From NCBI GenBank assembly GCA_963555705.1, contig OY743177.1, positions 1,240,001-1,304,000 of the forward strand: DNA of 64,000 nt, given 5' to 3'. The translations under genes and the position numbers were made by a program. Shown piece by piece: positions 21,482 to 34,212 of the stretch. Source of the stretch: Ligustrum vulgare. Its lineage: Eukaryota; Streptophyta; Magnoliopsida; Lamiales; Oleaceae. Each line of letters opens with the position of its first letter. The first letter of the stretch is position 1. The notes below the pieces were generated by a model. That model was not told the origin of the DNA, did not search any database, and saw only the letters and a list, made by a program, of their open reading frames with translations.

Positions 21482-23866
21482 TGACACGACCCCGTCTCGA
21501 ATCACCCTATGTGGACCCGAGACGTGGCGTGCGCCGATGATGAATGCCAGCTAGAAACTGGACCCACCACCAAGGCTACTGAAACTTTTCAAATTCTATG
21601 AAACTCCTCGTAATACCCCATGTTTTTTAAAAAAATTTGACGGAGTTCCCTTTAAATATTGGATAAAACCTCCCTGTAACAAATCAACAAATCCTCAAAC
21701 CACCACATGTAAAATACTGGGACTCCATATCCCTTCTCATCATCATATCACAAGTCAAAAGAGCTCATGCCTGCCCATCTAGTTCTTACTACATATCATC
21801 CATTCCACTTACATTTAATAAATCAACATATCATTCTAATCAACTAAGCACTTGACAAAACAATAACTCGAGAATGGACCGAGTTAAATATATACACATG
21901 GATCCCAAAAGAATGATGAAAACTAGAAACATACAACTAAATGATCTTGTAGCTCTTTGGCAGGCTTTCCAACGTCCTCTCAAAACTCAAAAGTATCCTG
22001 GTAAGGAAAATGTTACAAAAATATGAGATTTTAACTCAGTGAGTGGAGGGTTGAAAACTAATCATACTTTTCTCGTTTATAATTCTTTATAAAATCACTA
22101 TTTGTTTTGAAACTATAATTTTTGATTTACATAAGAAAATGTTTAACTTATTCTGAAAAGAACGTCTAGTTGACATGAGATCTTTTAAATTCTGAAATCA
22201 TGGCATAAATAGTAATAACTGTTTGATCATGCTCAAAATTCTGTTGAACTGTACTGAAAAGCTGAAATATTGTTCTATGAATAAATATATCATAATGTAC
22301 TGAAAGAATCACATCAAGGTGTACCCAATGAACAACTTTACTCAAGTACAGAGTACTCTCGATGTACAAGGCAAAGCCATTCAAATCTGATAAGCTGATA
22401 ATCTGATAAACTGTGTCATATGCGCATAGACTGCCCCAAAGGCTAAAGCACCCTAGTACACGGCCCAAAGCCTATATGTGCACAAGAGTGGGTCCCAAGG
22501 ACCTCTGATAATCTGATAATATGGTCATACACTGTGGAAACGAATTCACATCAGTGCAGAGCGGGTAATATCACCTGGGTACTTTCTGATGGTTTTTCAC
22601 AATAATAATTTACATGTAACAAATTCTTTTATAGAATAATGTACTAAATTTATAATTTGATTAGCTTGAAATTTTAAAAGAAGAAGTATATAATCATGCT
22701 TTTAAACTTGTATTTGTGAAAAGTAGTAATTTCTGTAACTTGTCTACTTAATTGAAAACATGAATCGTATGTAAAATTTATGCCATTAGATATTAAACTT
22801 TAACTTTAAGGAAAAATAAGTTTTTCCACTCACTGAGATTGTGACTGAAACCTAGTTTGGCTGATAGGCCTGGCCAATCTCCGTGTCGCCTCCTGAAAAA
22901 TTAAATTAAAACCTTGGATCAACTCCAATAATTACCAATATTTAACAAATGCCCAAAATGAAATAACATCCTATACAATAACCACAAATTTCATATGTCT
23001 CCAACATTACATCCAACCAACCTTCTCTTATGTGAAATATAGCTTCATTATAACTCATATATCCTTTATTTAACCAATACCTCAATGGAATGCTCATAGA
23101 CACCAAAACCCCTTTCCAAGAAACTAGTAATGGACTAATTCTTCAACTTAATTACATGGGTAATTTAATCTCCAAATAAACATCACCAAATTAAGCTTGA
23201 AATAATTTAACATAAGCTCCAATAACTCAATCTTGCCCAAATCATGAATTTAATCCACTATTTATATAAACCCTAGCATGTAACCACAATGTATTCAACC
23301 AAACTTAAATATTTAGCTCAATATCTTCAAGTGAATCATAAATCCATCCAAAAATCTAACATTTAACTCAAAAATCAAAACCCTAAAATCAACACCATAT
23401 CTCAAATAAATGGGTATTGCCTTACCTCTTGAAAGTGAAAATGAAATCTTGAATGTTGGATGAAAATCCCCCTTTCCTTCTATTTTCTTTCTTTCTTTTT
23501 CTTTTTTTTTTTTTTTTTCCTCTTCCACCGTTTTTTTTTCTTCCTTCCGCCGAGCTCCTTCCTGGTAAGTGCAAGGGTGAGTGGAGTGTGTTTATGGTTA
23601 AATTGTTTTGTCCCCCAATGTCATGACATATTAAAGTTTGATGAAAATTGCATGTTGAGTCCTCCATTTATATAAGTATATATATCCAATAATCCTTAAC
23701 TATACATAATGATGAGTAAAACCTTCAACTTATCATAAAATTTCAATGATCCCCAAAAATATCCATTCATTTTAAATTGGTCCCCACTTTGACTAAATTG
23801 GTCAAAAATAAATTTTGACTAGATAAAATAATTATTTGACTAGAAAAATTAAAGTGGGTTGTGACA
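21482..23866 (-). repeat. 3' LTR of gypsy element
   Basis: 2385 bp, TGACACGACC...GGGTTGTGACA, almost identical to 28737-31120. It holds no gene; the 100-codon frame at 22166-22468 recurs in the other LTR and is incidental. Confidence 0.95.
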
Positions 23867-23880
23867 ATCTTACCTCCTTA
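23867..23880 (-). other. Polypurine tract of gypsy element
   Basis: On the minus strand AAGGAGGTAAGAT directly precedes the 3' LTR. Confidence 0.65.
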
Positions 23881-23908
23881 GAGAATTTCGTCCTCGAAAT
23901 TCAATCAA

Positions 23909-26845
23909 CTACCATCTTAGAAGGTCAGGATACTTGGCTCGAATTTGATCTTCATTTTCCCAAGTAGCTTCATCCACTGGATGATTCTTCCAAAGAACCT
24001 TGACAAATGGAATAATCTTGTCATGCTGAATTTGTTCCTTTCGTTCAAGTATCCCTTCTGGTTCCTCCTCGTAAGTTAAATTCTCCTTAAGTTCCACTGG
24101 CTGTGGTTTGAGAATATGAGATGAATCTGGAATGTACTTACGAAGCATCGAAATGTGGAATACATCATGAATCCTAGATAACTCATCTGGCAATGCTAAA
24201 CGATAAGCCACTGGACCAATTCGTTCCACAATCTCATAAGGCCCAATATATCTCGGACTTAATTTCCCTCGCTTGCCAAATCTCAACACACCTTTCCAAG
24301 GAGACAATTTAAGGAAAACTCTATCTCCAACAGCAAATTCAAGATCTTTCCTGCGTCTGTCTGCATAACTTTTTTGTCTATCTTGAGCTGCTTTTAACTT
24401 CTCTTTAATCACTTTCACCGTTTCTGTGGCTATCTGAATAAATTCTGGTCCTTCTAATCTCCTCTTGCCTACTTCACCCCAACAAACAGGCGTTCTACAT
24501 TTCCTGCCATACAGTGCTTCAAAAGGTGCCATCTCTATACTCGAGTGATAACTGTTATTATAAGCAAACTCCATCAAACGTAGATGAGAATCCCAACTTC
24601 CTTTGAACTCTAGAACACAAGCTCTTAGCATATCTTCTAAGGTCTGTATGGTCCTCTCTGATTGACCATCTGTTTGTGGGTGGAAAGCTGTACTGAACTG
24701 TAGTTTAGTACCCAAAGCATCTTGCAAACTAGGCCAAAACTTGGAAGTAAATCTAGGATCTCTGTCAGATACAATAGACACTGGAGTCCCATAAAAACTG
24801 ACTATCTCATCCATATACAATTTTGCTAGTTTACTCAGAGAAAATGTAGCTTTGATCGGCAAGAATCTTGAAGTTTTGGTCAAACGATCAACAATCACCC
24901 AAACACCATCATGTCCATTTTGAGTGCGAGGAAGACCAAATAAGAAATCCATAGTAATATGCTCCCATTTCCACTCAGGAATAGGCAGTGGCTGAAGAAG
25001 TCCAGCTGTTTTCTGACGATCGGGTTTCACCTGTTGGCAGACAAAACATGTCGATACAAACTCAGCAATTTCTCTTTTCATACCACGCCACCAATAATGC
25101 TCCTTCAGGGTATGATACATTTTGGTGCTACCTGGATGCATAGCATAACCTGAACTGTGTGCTTCTTCCAATATTTCTTTCTTCAATTCTGGAATATCAG
25201 GAACACATAGCCTATTTCCCATAAATAATGCACCATCTCTGATTTCATAGTTTGTTCGCAAGCCAACAGTGACTTCTGCTTCCAAAGTTTTAAATGCCAA
25301 ATCCTGCAATTGAGCTTCTCTAACTTTGTTTATCAAGGTAGGCCTCACTTGAAAGTGAGCTAAGAGTGCCCCTGTAGTAGTTGTGGAAAACTGAGCATGT
25401 AAGGTTCTAAATTCACCCATCAAAGCAGCACACATCGCACTAGATTTAGTGGAATGGCTATTGACCTTTCTACTCAAAGCGTCAGCAACTACATTAGCTT
25501 TTCCCGGATGATAATCAATTTTGCAATCATAATCTTTGATAAGTTCTAACCATCGCCTCTGTCTCAAATTCAATTCTTTTTGATCAAAGATATACTTCAA
25601 GCTCTTGTGGTCCGTGAATATCTGACATTTTTCACCATACAAATAATGTCTCCAGATTTTTAGTGCCAAAACCACTGCTGCCAATTCCAAATCATGAGTT
25701 GGGTAGTTTAGTTCATGCTTCTTCAATTGTCTAGAAGCATAAGCTATAACCTTTCCATTCTGCATTAAAACACAGCCCAAACCTTGGTGTGATGCATCGC
25801 TATAGACTACAAACTCTTCACCTGGAGAAGGAAGAGTGAGTATAGGAGCAGAAACCAATCTATTTTTCAGCTCTTGGAAGCTCTTCTCACATTCTGGTGT
25901 CCACAAAAATTTCGAATCCTTTCGAGTTAAGCTAGTTAAAGGAAGAGCAATTTTGGAAAATCCTTCCACAAATCGACGATAATAACCAGCTAACCCAAGA
26001 AAACTTCGCACTTCTGTCACACTAGAAGGGCGTTCCCATTTCATCACAGCTTCTGTCTTGATCGGATCTACATAAATACCTTCTGCTGATATCACGTGAC
26101 CCAAAAATACAACTTTATCCAGCCAAAACTCGCATTTGCTGAATTTCGCATACAAATGCTTATCCCTCAAGGTCTGCAATATAATTTCTAGATGCTCTGC
26201 ATGTTCATCCTTGCTAGGAGAATATACCAAAATATCATCAATGAAAACAATCACAAATCTGTCCAGATAAGGATGCAAAACTCTATTCATTAAATCCATA
26301 AATGCAGCTGGGGCATTAGTAAGCCCAAATGGCATCACCAAGAACTCATAATGGCCATATCGAGTCCTAAAAGCAGTCTTTGGTATATCGGCATCTTTGA
26401 TCTTCAACTGATGATACCCTGATCGTAAATCAATTTTAGAAAATACTGCAGCACCTCGAAGTTGGTCAAATAAATCATCAATGCGAGGTAACGGGTACTT
26501 GTTACGAATCGTAACTTTATTCAACTGTCTGTAGTCAATACACAGTCTCATCGTACCATCTTTCTTCTTCACAAATAAGACTGGCGCTCCCCATGGGGAA
26601 ACACTGGGTCTAATGAAACCCTTATCAACTAATTCCTCCAGTTGTACCTTCAATTCTTTTAACTCTGTTGGAGCCATTCTGTATGGTGCTTGTGAAATAG
26701 GTGCCGTCCCTGGAATTAAATCAATAGAGAACTCAACCTCTCTATCTGGTGGTAGTCCCGGAAGATCCTCTGGGAACACATCTGGAAAGTCTCGCACGAC
26801 AGGGATATCCTCAAGTTTTGGATTAGTGAGTCTAGTATCAATCAC
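23909..26845 (-). CDS. Gypsy pol: RT, RNase H, integrase, chromodomain
   Basis: The open frame has 978 codons, and the coding text begins upstream in the same frame as a continuation of gag-protease. Reverse transcriptase covers about 60-240 with catalytic D139 and FIDD at 201-204. RNase H starts near 345 ([13 protein letters not shown]) and runs to DALSRK near 460. The integrase has an HHCC finger near 560-605 and a DDE triad D633, D694, E730 with 35 residues between the last two. A C-terminal chromodomain-like segment (about 927-978, [12 protein letters not shown]) would target chromatin. All catalytic residues are present. In the family, protease and RT are normally in one frame; here one extra base near 26861-26877 separates them. 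Confidence 0.9.
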   Translation of the reverse strand: MIDTRLTNPKLEDIPVVRDFPDVFPEDLPGLPPDREVEFSIDLIPGTAPISQAPYRMAPTELKELKVQLEELVDKGFIRPSVSPWGAPVLFVKKKDGTMRLCIDYRQLNKVTIRNKYPLPRIDDLFDQLRGAAVFSKIDLRSGYHQLKIKDADIPKTAFRTRYGHYEFLVMPFGLTNAPAAFMDLMNRVLHPYLDRFVIVFIDDILVYSPSKDEHAEHLEIILQTLRDKHLYAKFSKCEFWLDKVVFLGHVISAEGIYVDPIKTEAVMKWERPSSVTEVRSFLGLAGYYRRFVEGFSKIALPLTSLTRKDSKFLWTPECEKSFQELKNRLVSAPILTLPSPGEEFVVYSDASHQGLGCVLMQNGKVIAYASRQLKKHELNYPTHDLELAAVVLALKIWRHYLYGEKCQIFTDHKSLKYIFDQKELNLRQRRWLELIKDYDCKIDYHPGKANVVADALSRKVNSHSTKSSAMCAALMGEFRTLHAQFSTTTTGALLAHFQVRPTLINKVREAQLQDLAFKTLEAEVTVGLRTNYEIRDGALFMGNRLCVPDIPELKKEILEEAHSSGYAMHPGSTKMYHTLKEHYWWRGMKREIAEFVSTCFVCQQVKPDRQKTAGLLQPLPIPEWKWEHITMDFLFGLPRTQNGHDGVWVIVDRLTKTSRFLPIKATFSLSKLAKLYMDEIVSFYGTPVSIVSDRDPRFTSKFWPSLQDALGTKLQFSTAFHPQTDGQSERTIQTLEDMLRACVLEFKGSWDSHLRLMEFAYNNSYHSSIEMAPFEALYGRKCRTPVCWGEVGKRRLEGPEFIQIATETVKVIKEKLKAAQDRQKSYADRRRKDLEFAVGDRVFLKLSPWKGVLRFGKRGKLSPRYIGPYEIVERIGPVAYRLALPDELSRIHDVFHISMLRKYIPDSSHILKPQPVELKENLTYEEEPEGILERKEQIQHDKIIPFVKVLWKNHPVDEATWENEDQIRAKYPDLLRW

Positions 26846-26846
26846 A

Positions 26847-28652
26847 TTAGCTAAATATGCATGACAACCCTTTTTTTAGCAATTTACGTGCATCCAAAGC
26901 GGATATAACACATGATGGGAAGATTCTGCGTTCTCCAACAAGAACAAATTCAAGTTCTTTTGGCTTCCTGAACACAACTTCCTTGCGAAAACAGTCGACT
27001 GTAGCCCGATGTTCAGAGAGAAAATCCATCCCCAAAATAACATCAAAATCATGCATATCAAGAGGAATTAAATCTGCCCGTAATTGATGATCATTCACCC
27101 TTATCATACAATCTCTATACACATTACTAGCCAAAAGTGATACTCCTACTGGCGTTGTTACAGCTAATTCATTATCTAAAGGCTCTAACTTCTTCTCAGC
27201 ATGACAAGCAAGTGCATAAGAAATAAAAGAATGTGTAGCACCTGAATCAATTAATGTGCGAGCATCTCTACCAAAAATAGATAACATACCAATAACCACA
27301 TCTGGTGACTCCTCAGCTTCCTTCTGGGTCATAGCAAATACCTTACCCTGAGTCCTGTTACGCCCTGCCTGAGCTCCAGATCTAGCAATACTACCCCTAG
27401 CAACATTAGACTGAGCACCGCCAGTCGACCCTACTGAGATGTCCCTCTGACTCTGCCCCACATTGCTAACACCTGGCTGAGGAAATAATATATGTGATCC
27501 GCTACTCTGCTGAGATTTGATTGGGCAGTCCTTCCTCATGTGTCCCATGTGACCACACTGATAACAGACTCCAACTCCCTTAAGGCACTCTCCTGGATGA
27601 AACTTCCCACAAGACTGACACTGTGGAAAGCTACGAAAATCAGAACTCTGACTAGGCCTCGATCCCTGAGATCTCTGCATAGAGCCCTGTGGATGTATAT
27701 GACTCCCTCCAGTCTGCTGTACAGAACTCTGACTCCGGCCTGACATCTTACTGAATCCCGAACTCTGAGACTTTGATTTAAAATTTGTAGAATTTGTAGC
27801 ACCTGGCCAAAACCCTTTTCTATTCTTCTTAGACCCTGAAGCCCCTGTCTGGCCACTACCTCCAAAACTCGTCTGTGCCCTTTGGTTGCGTCCATCTATG
27901 ATAGCTGTCTCGACCCTCAAAGTCGCTTCTACCAATGACCCGAAATTTTGATGCCCATGAACTGTCACGTAAGGCCGAATATCTGATCGCAACCCCTGCT
28001 CAAATCGCCTACATTTTTCTCTTTCATCAGCGATTAAGTTACTAGCATACTTAGACAACTCTACAAACCTCAAATGGTACTCGGCAACAGACATGGATCC
28101 TTGAACTAATCTCAAAAATTCATCACGTTTTGCATCACGATAAAATGGAGGGTAATAAGTCTCATTGAAAGCATCCGTGAACATAGCCCAAGTAATAACG
28201 CTAGGGTCTGGATACCGACATCGATATGATGCCCACCAATCTGCAGCTCCTCCCCTCAACAGAAAAATAGCAAGACGTAACTTCTTACCCTCAGGAACCT
28301 CCATTACATCAAATATATTCTCCAAAGATTTCATCCAAAGCTCAGCATCAGCTGGGTTGGATGTACCCATAAAAGTTTTTGCTCCAAGTTTCATAGCTCT
28401 CTCAATGAGATTATCCTTTTCTGTGTGCGGTAGGAGGGAAGCAATAGCTGCAACGATCCGGTCAGTAGCAGGGTCAGGATGTTCCTGTATTTGTGCCTGA
28501 GGTTGCACTGGAGGATGTACCTCGGGATGCACCTGAGGTTGGTGAACTGATTCTGCGGCCCCACCGGCCTCCCCTACATGTCCACCATCAGGAGCATTCT
28601 GAGTCTGAGGAATGGGATTTGGTTGCCTGCGAGTCCTACCACCACGAGCCAT
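26847..28652 (-). CDS. Gypsy gag-protease, 601 aa
   Basis: The start ATG is at 28652, about 70 bp after the PBS. The capsid-type region is around 100-250 ([21 protein letters not shown]). Two zinc fingers follow: [12 protein letters not shown] at 345-356 and the knuckle [14 protein letters not shown] at 363-376. The aspartic protease motif [10 protein letters not shown] is at 467-476 with a C-terminal ILGMDFL at about 539-545. The frame ends at 26847 just after KLLKKG, where the family continues into RT. Functions are particle assembly and polyprotein processing. Confidence 0.9.
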   Translation of the reverse strand: MARGGRTRRQPNPIPQTQNAPDGGHVGEAGGAAESVHQPQVHPEVHPPVQPQAQIQEHPDPATDRIVAAIASLLPHTEKDNLIERAMKLGAKTFMGTSNPADAELWMKSLENIFDVMEVPEGKKLRLAIFLLRGGAADWWASYRCRYPDPSVITWAMFTDAFNETYYPPFYRDAKRDEFLRLVQGSMSVAEYHLRFVELSKYASNLIADEREKCRRFEQGLRSDIRPYVTVHGHQNFGSLVEATLRVETAIIDGRNQRAQTSFGGSGQTGASGSKKNRKGFWPGATNSTNFKSKSQSSGFSKMSGRSQSSVQQTGGSHIHPQGSMQRSQGSRPSQSSDFRSFPQCQSCGKFHPGECLKGVGVCYQCGHMGHMRKDCPIKSQQSSGSHILFPQPGVSNVGQSQRDISVGSTGGAQSNVARGSIARSGAQAGRNRTQGKVFAMTQKEAEESPDVVIGMLSIFGRDARTLIDSGATHSFISYALACHAEKKLEPLDNELAVTTPVGVSLLASNVYRDCMIRVNDHQLRADLIPLDMHDFDVILGMDFLSEHRATVDCFRKEVVFRKPKELEFVLVGERRIFPSCVISALDARKLLKKGLSCIFS

Positions 28653-28722
28653 AACTCTCTACAATGGTTGACAGAAAAAGATCAATACATATGCAATGCA
28701 ACCCAACATACTCTATAACCAT

Positions 28723-28734
28723 GCTCTGATACCA
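28723..28734 (-). other. Primer binding site of gypsy element (tRNA-iMet)
   Basis: TGGTATCAGAGC on the minus strand, two bases inside the 5' LTR. Confidence 0.9.
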
Positions 28735-28736
28735 CT

Positions 28737-31120
28737 TGACACGACCCCGTCTCGAATCACCCTATGTGGACCCGAGACGTGGCGTGCGCCGATGATGAAT
28801 GCCAGCTAGAAACTGGACCCACCACCAAGGCTACTGAAACTTTTCAAATTCTATGAAACTCCTCGTAATACCCCATGTTTTTTAAAAAAATTTGACGGAG
28901 TTCCCTTTAAATATTGGATAAAACCTCCCTGTAACAAATCAACAAATCCTCAAACCACCACATGTAAAATACTGGGACTCCATATCCCTTCTCATCATCA
29001 TATCACAAGTCAAAAGAGCTCATGCCTGCCCATCTAGTTCTTACTACATATCATCCATTCCACTTACATTTAATAAATCAACATATCATTCTAATCAACT
29101 AAGCACTTGACAAAACAATAACTCGAGAATGGACCGAGTTAAATATATACACATGGATCCCAAAAGAATGATGAAAACTAGAAACATACAACTAAATGAT
29201 CTTGTAGCTCTTTGGCAGGCTTTCCAACGTCCTCTCAAAACTCAAAAGTATCCTGGTAAGGAAAATGTTACAAAAATATGAGATTTTAACTCAGTGAGTG
29301 GAGGGTTGAAAACTAATCATACTTTTCTCGTTTATAATTCTTTATAAAATCACTATTTGTTTTGAAACTATAATTTTTGATTTACATAAAAAAATGTTTA
29401 ACTTATTCTGAAAAGAACGTCTAGTTGACATGAGATCTTTTAAATTCTGAAATCATGGCATAAATAGTAATAACTGTTTGATCATGCTCAAAATTCTGTT
29501 GAACTGTACTGAAAAGCTGAAATATTGTTCTATGAATAAATATATCATAATGTACTGAAAGAATCACATCAAGGTGTACCCAATGAACAACTTTACTCAA
29601 GTACAGAGTACTCTCGATGTACAAGGCAAAGCCATTCAAATCTGATAAGCTGATAATCTGATAAACTGTGTCATATGCGCATAGACTGCCCCAAAGGCTA
29701 AAGCACCCTAGTACACGGCCCAAAGCCTATATGTGCACAAGAGTGGGTCCCAAGGACCTCTGATAATCTGATAATATGGTCATACACTGTGGAAACGAAT
29801 TCACATCAGTGCAGAGCGGGTAATATCACCTGGGTACTTTCTGATGGTTTTTCACAATAATAATTTACATGTAACAAATTCTTTTATAGAATAATGTACT
29901 AAATTTATAATTTGATTAGCTTGAAATTTTAAAAGAAGAAGTATATAATCATGCTTTTAAACTTGTATTTGTGAAAAGTAGTAATTTCTGTAACTTGTCT
30001 ACTTAATTGAAAACATGAATCGTATGTAAAATTTATGCCATTAGATATTAAACTTTAACTTTAAGGAAAAATAAGTTTTTCCACTCACTGAGATTGTGAC
30101 TGAAACCTAGTTTGGCTGATAGGCCTGGCCAATCTCCGTGTCGCCTCCTGAAAAATTAAATTAAAACCTTGGATCAACTCCAATAATTACCAATATTTAA
30201 CAAATGCCCAAAATGAAATAACATCCTATACAATAACCACAAATTTCATATGTCTCCAACATTACATCCAACCAACCTTCTCTTATGTGAAATATAGCTT
30301 CATTATAACTCATATATCCTTTATTTAACCAATACCTCAATGGAATGCTCATAGACACCAAAACCCCTTTCCAAGAAACTAGTAATGGACTAATTCTTCA
30401 ACTTAATTACATGGGTAATTTAATCTCCAAATAAACATCACCAAATTAAGCTTGAAATAATTTAACATAAGCTCCAATAACTCAATCTTGCCCAAATCAT
30501 GAATTTAATCCACTATTTATATAAACCCTAGCATGTAACCACAATGTATTCAACCAAACTTAAATATTTAGCTCAATATCTTCAAGTGAATCATAAATCC
30601 ATCCAAAAATCTAACATTTAACTCAAAAATCAAAACCCTAAAATCAACACCATATCTCAAATAAATGGGTATTGCCTTACCTCTTGAAAGTGAAAATGAA
30701 ATCTTGAATGTTGGATGAAAATCCCCCTTTCCTTCTATTTTCTTTCTTTCTTTTTCTTTTTTTTTTTTTTTTCCTCTTCCACCGTTTTTTTTTCTTCCTT
30801 CCGCCGAGCTCCTTCCTGGTAAGTGCAAGGGTGAGTGGAGTGTGTTTATGGTTAAATTGTTTTGTCCCCCAATGTCATGACATATTAAAGTTTGATGAAA
30901 ATTGCATGTTGAGTCCTCCATTTATATAAGTATATATATCCAATAATCCTTAACTATACATAATGATGAGTAAAACCTTCAACTTATCATAAAATTTCAA
31001 TAATCCCCAAAAATATCCATTCATTTTAAATTGGTCCCCACTTTGACTAAATTGGTCAAAAATAAATTTTGACTAGATAAAATAATTATTTGACTAGAAA
31101 AATTAAAGTGGGTTGTGACA
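28737..31120 (-). repeat. 5' LTR of gypsy element
   Basis: 2384 bp. A minus-strand TATATAAATAG near 30513-30523 is a candidate TATA box. A long poly-T stretch near 30757-30772 (plus strand) accounts for the only length difference from the other LTR. Confidence 0.95.
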
Positions 31121-31715
31121 GTCTCACCGGAAGAATACTCTGTAACAAACAGAAATTTACAAAGCCGATTCTTGAAAGAACCGATTTTGTACCCCAAGAT
31201 GATGTTCTCTACCCCCATTTAACAGTCCGAGAAACCTTAATTTTCTGCTCACTTCTAAGACTGCCCAATTCATTATCAAAGAAGAAGAAGATATCTATAG
31301 CCGATTCAGTGATTTCTGAACTAAGTTTAGTGAAATGCGAAAATACGGTGATAGGGAACAGCTTTTTCGTGGAATTTCATGTGGGGAGAGAAAGAGGGTA
31401 AGTATAGGACATGAAATGCTGATAATCCTAGTTTGTTGATTCTCGACGAGCCCACTTCAGGTCTGGACTCCACGGCAGCATTCCGGCTGGTGGTGACACT
31501 GGCAGCACTGGCAAAAAAGGGGAAGACAGTGGTGACGTCTGTACACTAGCCATCAAGCCGAGTTTACCAGATGTTTGACTCGGTGCTGGTGTTATCTGAG
31601 GGGAGGCGCATATATTTTGGAAAGGGCAACGGGGCCATGAGTTATTTTGAGTCTATCGGGATTTAGCCATCTTTTGCCATGAATCCTGCTGAGTTCATGA
31701 TTGATCTCGCTAACG

Positions 31716-31828
31716 GTTAGTCATCCGATCAATTTGTCTCTCGCATACTAATACACGCATGCATGCATGCATTCACTATTTGATCAACGATTATCGTGCG
31801 GTAAAAAATTTACATTGATATGGTTTAG

Positions 31829-31884
<56 letters not shown>

Positions 31885-31914
31885 GTTTTCTATATAAACC
31901 TAAAATCCCTATTA
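31716..31914. other. ABCG intron remnant with AT microsatellite
   Basis: Starts at the exon 2 donor GTTAGT, includes TGCATGCATGCATGC and an (AT)n tract at 31831-31881. No later ABCG exon was found. Confidence 0.5.
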
Positions 31915-32104
31915 ATAGGGACGGAGCCAGGATTTCCAGTGAGTGAGGGCCAAAAATTTTAAATGGTGGGAGGGGGGAGGCGGAAGCCTCCTCCAAAGGG
32001 TTAGGGGGCGGAGCTCTCGAAATTTTTTTGAACAAAAATGATTGAAACCACGAAGCAATAAATCGAAAATTAAACTAAGTTAACTAATGAGTAAAAATAA
32101 TTAA

Positions 32105-32176
<72 letters not shown>

Positions 32177-32767
32177 TATTAACGATGAATAACACGTATA
32201 GTTTCGGGTCGCGTAAATTTATAGTTTTTTTATCGGTCTTGACTATTCAAGAATACTATCATGTAGAGCATTGAATGACCTTCAAAATGGCATATTGCAT
32301 ACAAGTATTCGGTCGACATATGTATCTCGAAAATTTTAATAAAGAAGGTTAGCACTTGGAAGTTTAGTTTTAAACGGCATATTTTGACAAGCCTCAACTT
32401 TTGTTATAGGTGACCATATTGCGTTTTGGGAAGGTTACGGGAAATTAAATTGTGAGTATTTCAGAATAGTATGTTGAAAGTTCAATTTCGATGATAATAA
32501 GAGTATCGAAAATTAAGACGAAAGTAGCCATTTAAAAAGAAATTTTCCTATACAATTTCTCAAATCACTTTTTAACCACACAGATTCTTTCTCTAATTTT
32601 CAACCACACATTTTACCAAGAAAACACAAAAAAAACATGTTTTTTAAAAAAAAAAAAGCTTTTAACAAACAGAGGCAATTTGTCAATTCTTCTTCTTCTT
32701 CATTCTTTTTTTTTTTTTTTCCAGTGGGGGCCTTGGTCCCCACTAGGCCAATACTGGCTCCGTGCCA
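31915..32767. mobile_element. hAT-like non-autonomous element
   Basis: Inverted ends ATAGGGACGGAGCCAGGA and TACTGGCTCCGTGCC match as terminal repeats. Flanks CCCTATTA (31907-31914) and ACCTATTA (32768-32775) form an 8-bp target duplication with one mismatch. Inside are an (AT)n tract (32111-32171) and an inverted copy of the dispersed MITE (32530-32680). No transposase. Confidence 0.6.
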
Positions 32768-32775
32768 ACCTATTA

Positions 32776-32980
32776 GGCTTGAAATTCTTGTGATGACATA
32801 GTGTGTGTTTGATATTGTTTAAGAAGAGTTTTTTTGAAAAGAATTGTGATTTTTAGGAGAATAGATTATTGAGATTTGATTGAAAAATCAAATATTATGG
32901 ACTTAACTTTTAATGAATGGTTGAGATTGAGTACTGTAAAAAAAAATAATAATAATTTTAATGGAAAACAAACAAGGGCA
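32776..32980. repeat. MITE-like repeat related to 12567-12720 and 39773-39945
   Basis: Contains GTGTTTGATATTG, TTTTTTTGAAAAGAATTGTGATTTTT and a gently AT-rich tail as in the other copies. No clear TSD. Confidence 0.35.
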
Positions 32981-32989
32981 TACTAACAA

Positions 32990-33143
32990 CAATCTTGCTA
33001 CAATCACAATCTCACTCACAATGTGGATGACAATTCACTCACATTGGAGTGGGGCCCTCAAAATTCAAATTTTGAGGGCCCCACTCCAATGTGAGTGAAT
33101 TGTCACCCACATTGTGAGTGAGATTGTGAAACAAGAATAATTC
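32990..33143. mobile_element. Foldback (MULE-like) mini-element with near-perfect hairpin
   Basis: Arms 33005-33065 and 33068-33128 are 61 bases each, inverted, with one mismatch and a 2-base loop. The flanks 32981-32989 and 33144-33152 are both TACTAACAA, a 9-bp target duplication as made by Mutator-like transposases. A transcript would form a long hairpin. Confidence 0.75.
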
Positions 33144-33152
33144 TACTAACAA

Positions 33153-34212
33153 TATCATTCATCATGTACGTTTAGAACCCATGAATTCATGTATCTTATA
33201 CACGCTAGCTCGTATATTTGTATGATATTGTGTTAGAGTTTATGTGAGTGACTATAAATATTCGTGTCTCATCACTGAAAAAAAAAAAAAAAAGAGTAAT
33301 AAAGAGTGTGCTATTCACGGAGTGGAGGATAATTAATAGTTGATGGCAGCATGTTGTAGGAGGCCGTAAAATCGTTAAGATTGATGGGGTGAAAAGGTGG
33401 AATTTTAGCACCCGCTTTGGCAAATTTAAATATGAATGGTAAAGAAAATAGTAGTGAATACTGAATACCACATAAACGTGAAAAAATATTACCCTACAAA
33501 ATATGTTTCTTAACTTTTGAGCTTAAGGATTTTTTGCTTTGCTTCTCACTTTTTCCTTGTTGGCCAGCTCACAACATATTTTATAATCTCAACCTTCCAA
33601 AATCTTTTATTAAGGTAATTTTATTTTTCAATAACATACTGTACTTGTTTGATTTTAGTGTGGGTCGTGAATTCTTAATTAGTTCGGCTTTTCTTCAACA
33701 AAAGTCCTCTTTGGATCCAAATTGGGTTGGAAAACTAAGAATCGATCGTAAGGCGACCAAGAAGTCATATTTAAGTATCTTGCGCTATTTTTCAACAGAA
33801 GTCACTTCATGGGAAAGGGACCAACACAATTCAATTCTCATAGGAAGTTTGGTAAAAAAAAATATTTATAAATAAAGAATGTAATGTTTTTAAGACAAAA
33901 TATGTAGAAATAATGTGTGTGATTAAAAAGTGATTTTAGAAAATGTGTTATTTATAAACTTGTTTATCAAATGGAAGTTAAATTTATCATGTGAGAAGAC
34001 TATTATGGACCATGAAATATGGGCCCCATAATTACAATCCTATTTCTACCCACAACATCAAGATATTATACAAATTCATGCATGTAAAAGTCTCCTGAAA
34101 GACATGTATACTTGTCAACTTTAATGTGAAGACCGAAAGACACATGATAACCGACTTTAGTAACAACGGAGATGCTAACATTAATTTTCTTTTTGTATAT
34201 ATATATATATAC
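33153..34212. other. Intergenic with one dispersed MITE copy
   Basis: No gene recognised. A copy of the dispersed MITE lies at about 33848-33975. Other open frames (up to 113 codons) show no known motif. Confidence 0.35.

Larger units (their letters stand above)
21482..31120 (-). mobile_element. Young Ty3/gypsy Tekay-like chromovirus
   Basis: The 9639-bp element has LTRs of 2385 bp (21482-23866) and 2384 bp (28737-31120) and a perfect target duplication GTCTC (21477-21481 and 31121-31125). It reads on the minus strand: PBS 28723-28734, gag-protease 28652-26847, RT-RNase H-integrase-chromodomain 26845-23909, polypurine tract, 3' LTR. By eye the LTRs differ by two substitutions (22135/29390 and 23748/31002) and one T in a poly-T run, so insertion is recent. 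The order RT, RNase H, integrase, chromodomain and the two gag zinc fingers fit Tekay/Del. Confidence 0.95.
20976..31715 (+). pseudogene. ABCG half-transporter pseudogene split by a gypsy insertion
   Basis: Exon 1 is 20976-21074 (33 codons, donor GTACAA). Exon 2 starts at 21218 and carries the ABC nucleotide-binding domain: [18 protein letters not shown], Walker [10 protein letters not shown] (usual GPSGSGKST), then LLNALAGRL. At 21481 a 9.6-kb gypsy element interrupts it. The frame resumes after the second target duplication at 31126 with TGRILCNKQKF, then FVPQDDVLYPHLTVRETL. Then come a frameshift in NSF, an altered signature ISCGERKR, another frameshift before [18 protein letters not shown], a stop where a Gln is expected (VTSVH*PSS), and a further frameshift near 31665. 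The exon ends near 31715 at GTTAGT. The membrane domain exons are not in the window. The living homologues export lipids or hormones at the plasma membrane. Confidence 0.85.

Noticed and set aside
22166..22468. 100-codon frame, repeated at 29421-29723
   Set aside because: Located in the gypsy LTRs on the coding strand of the element but with no domain; duplicated only because the LTR is.
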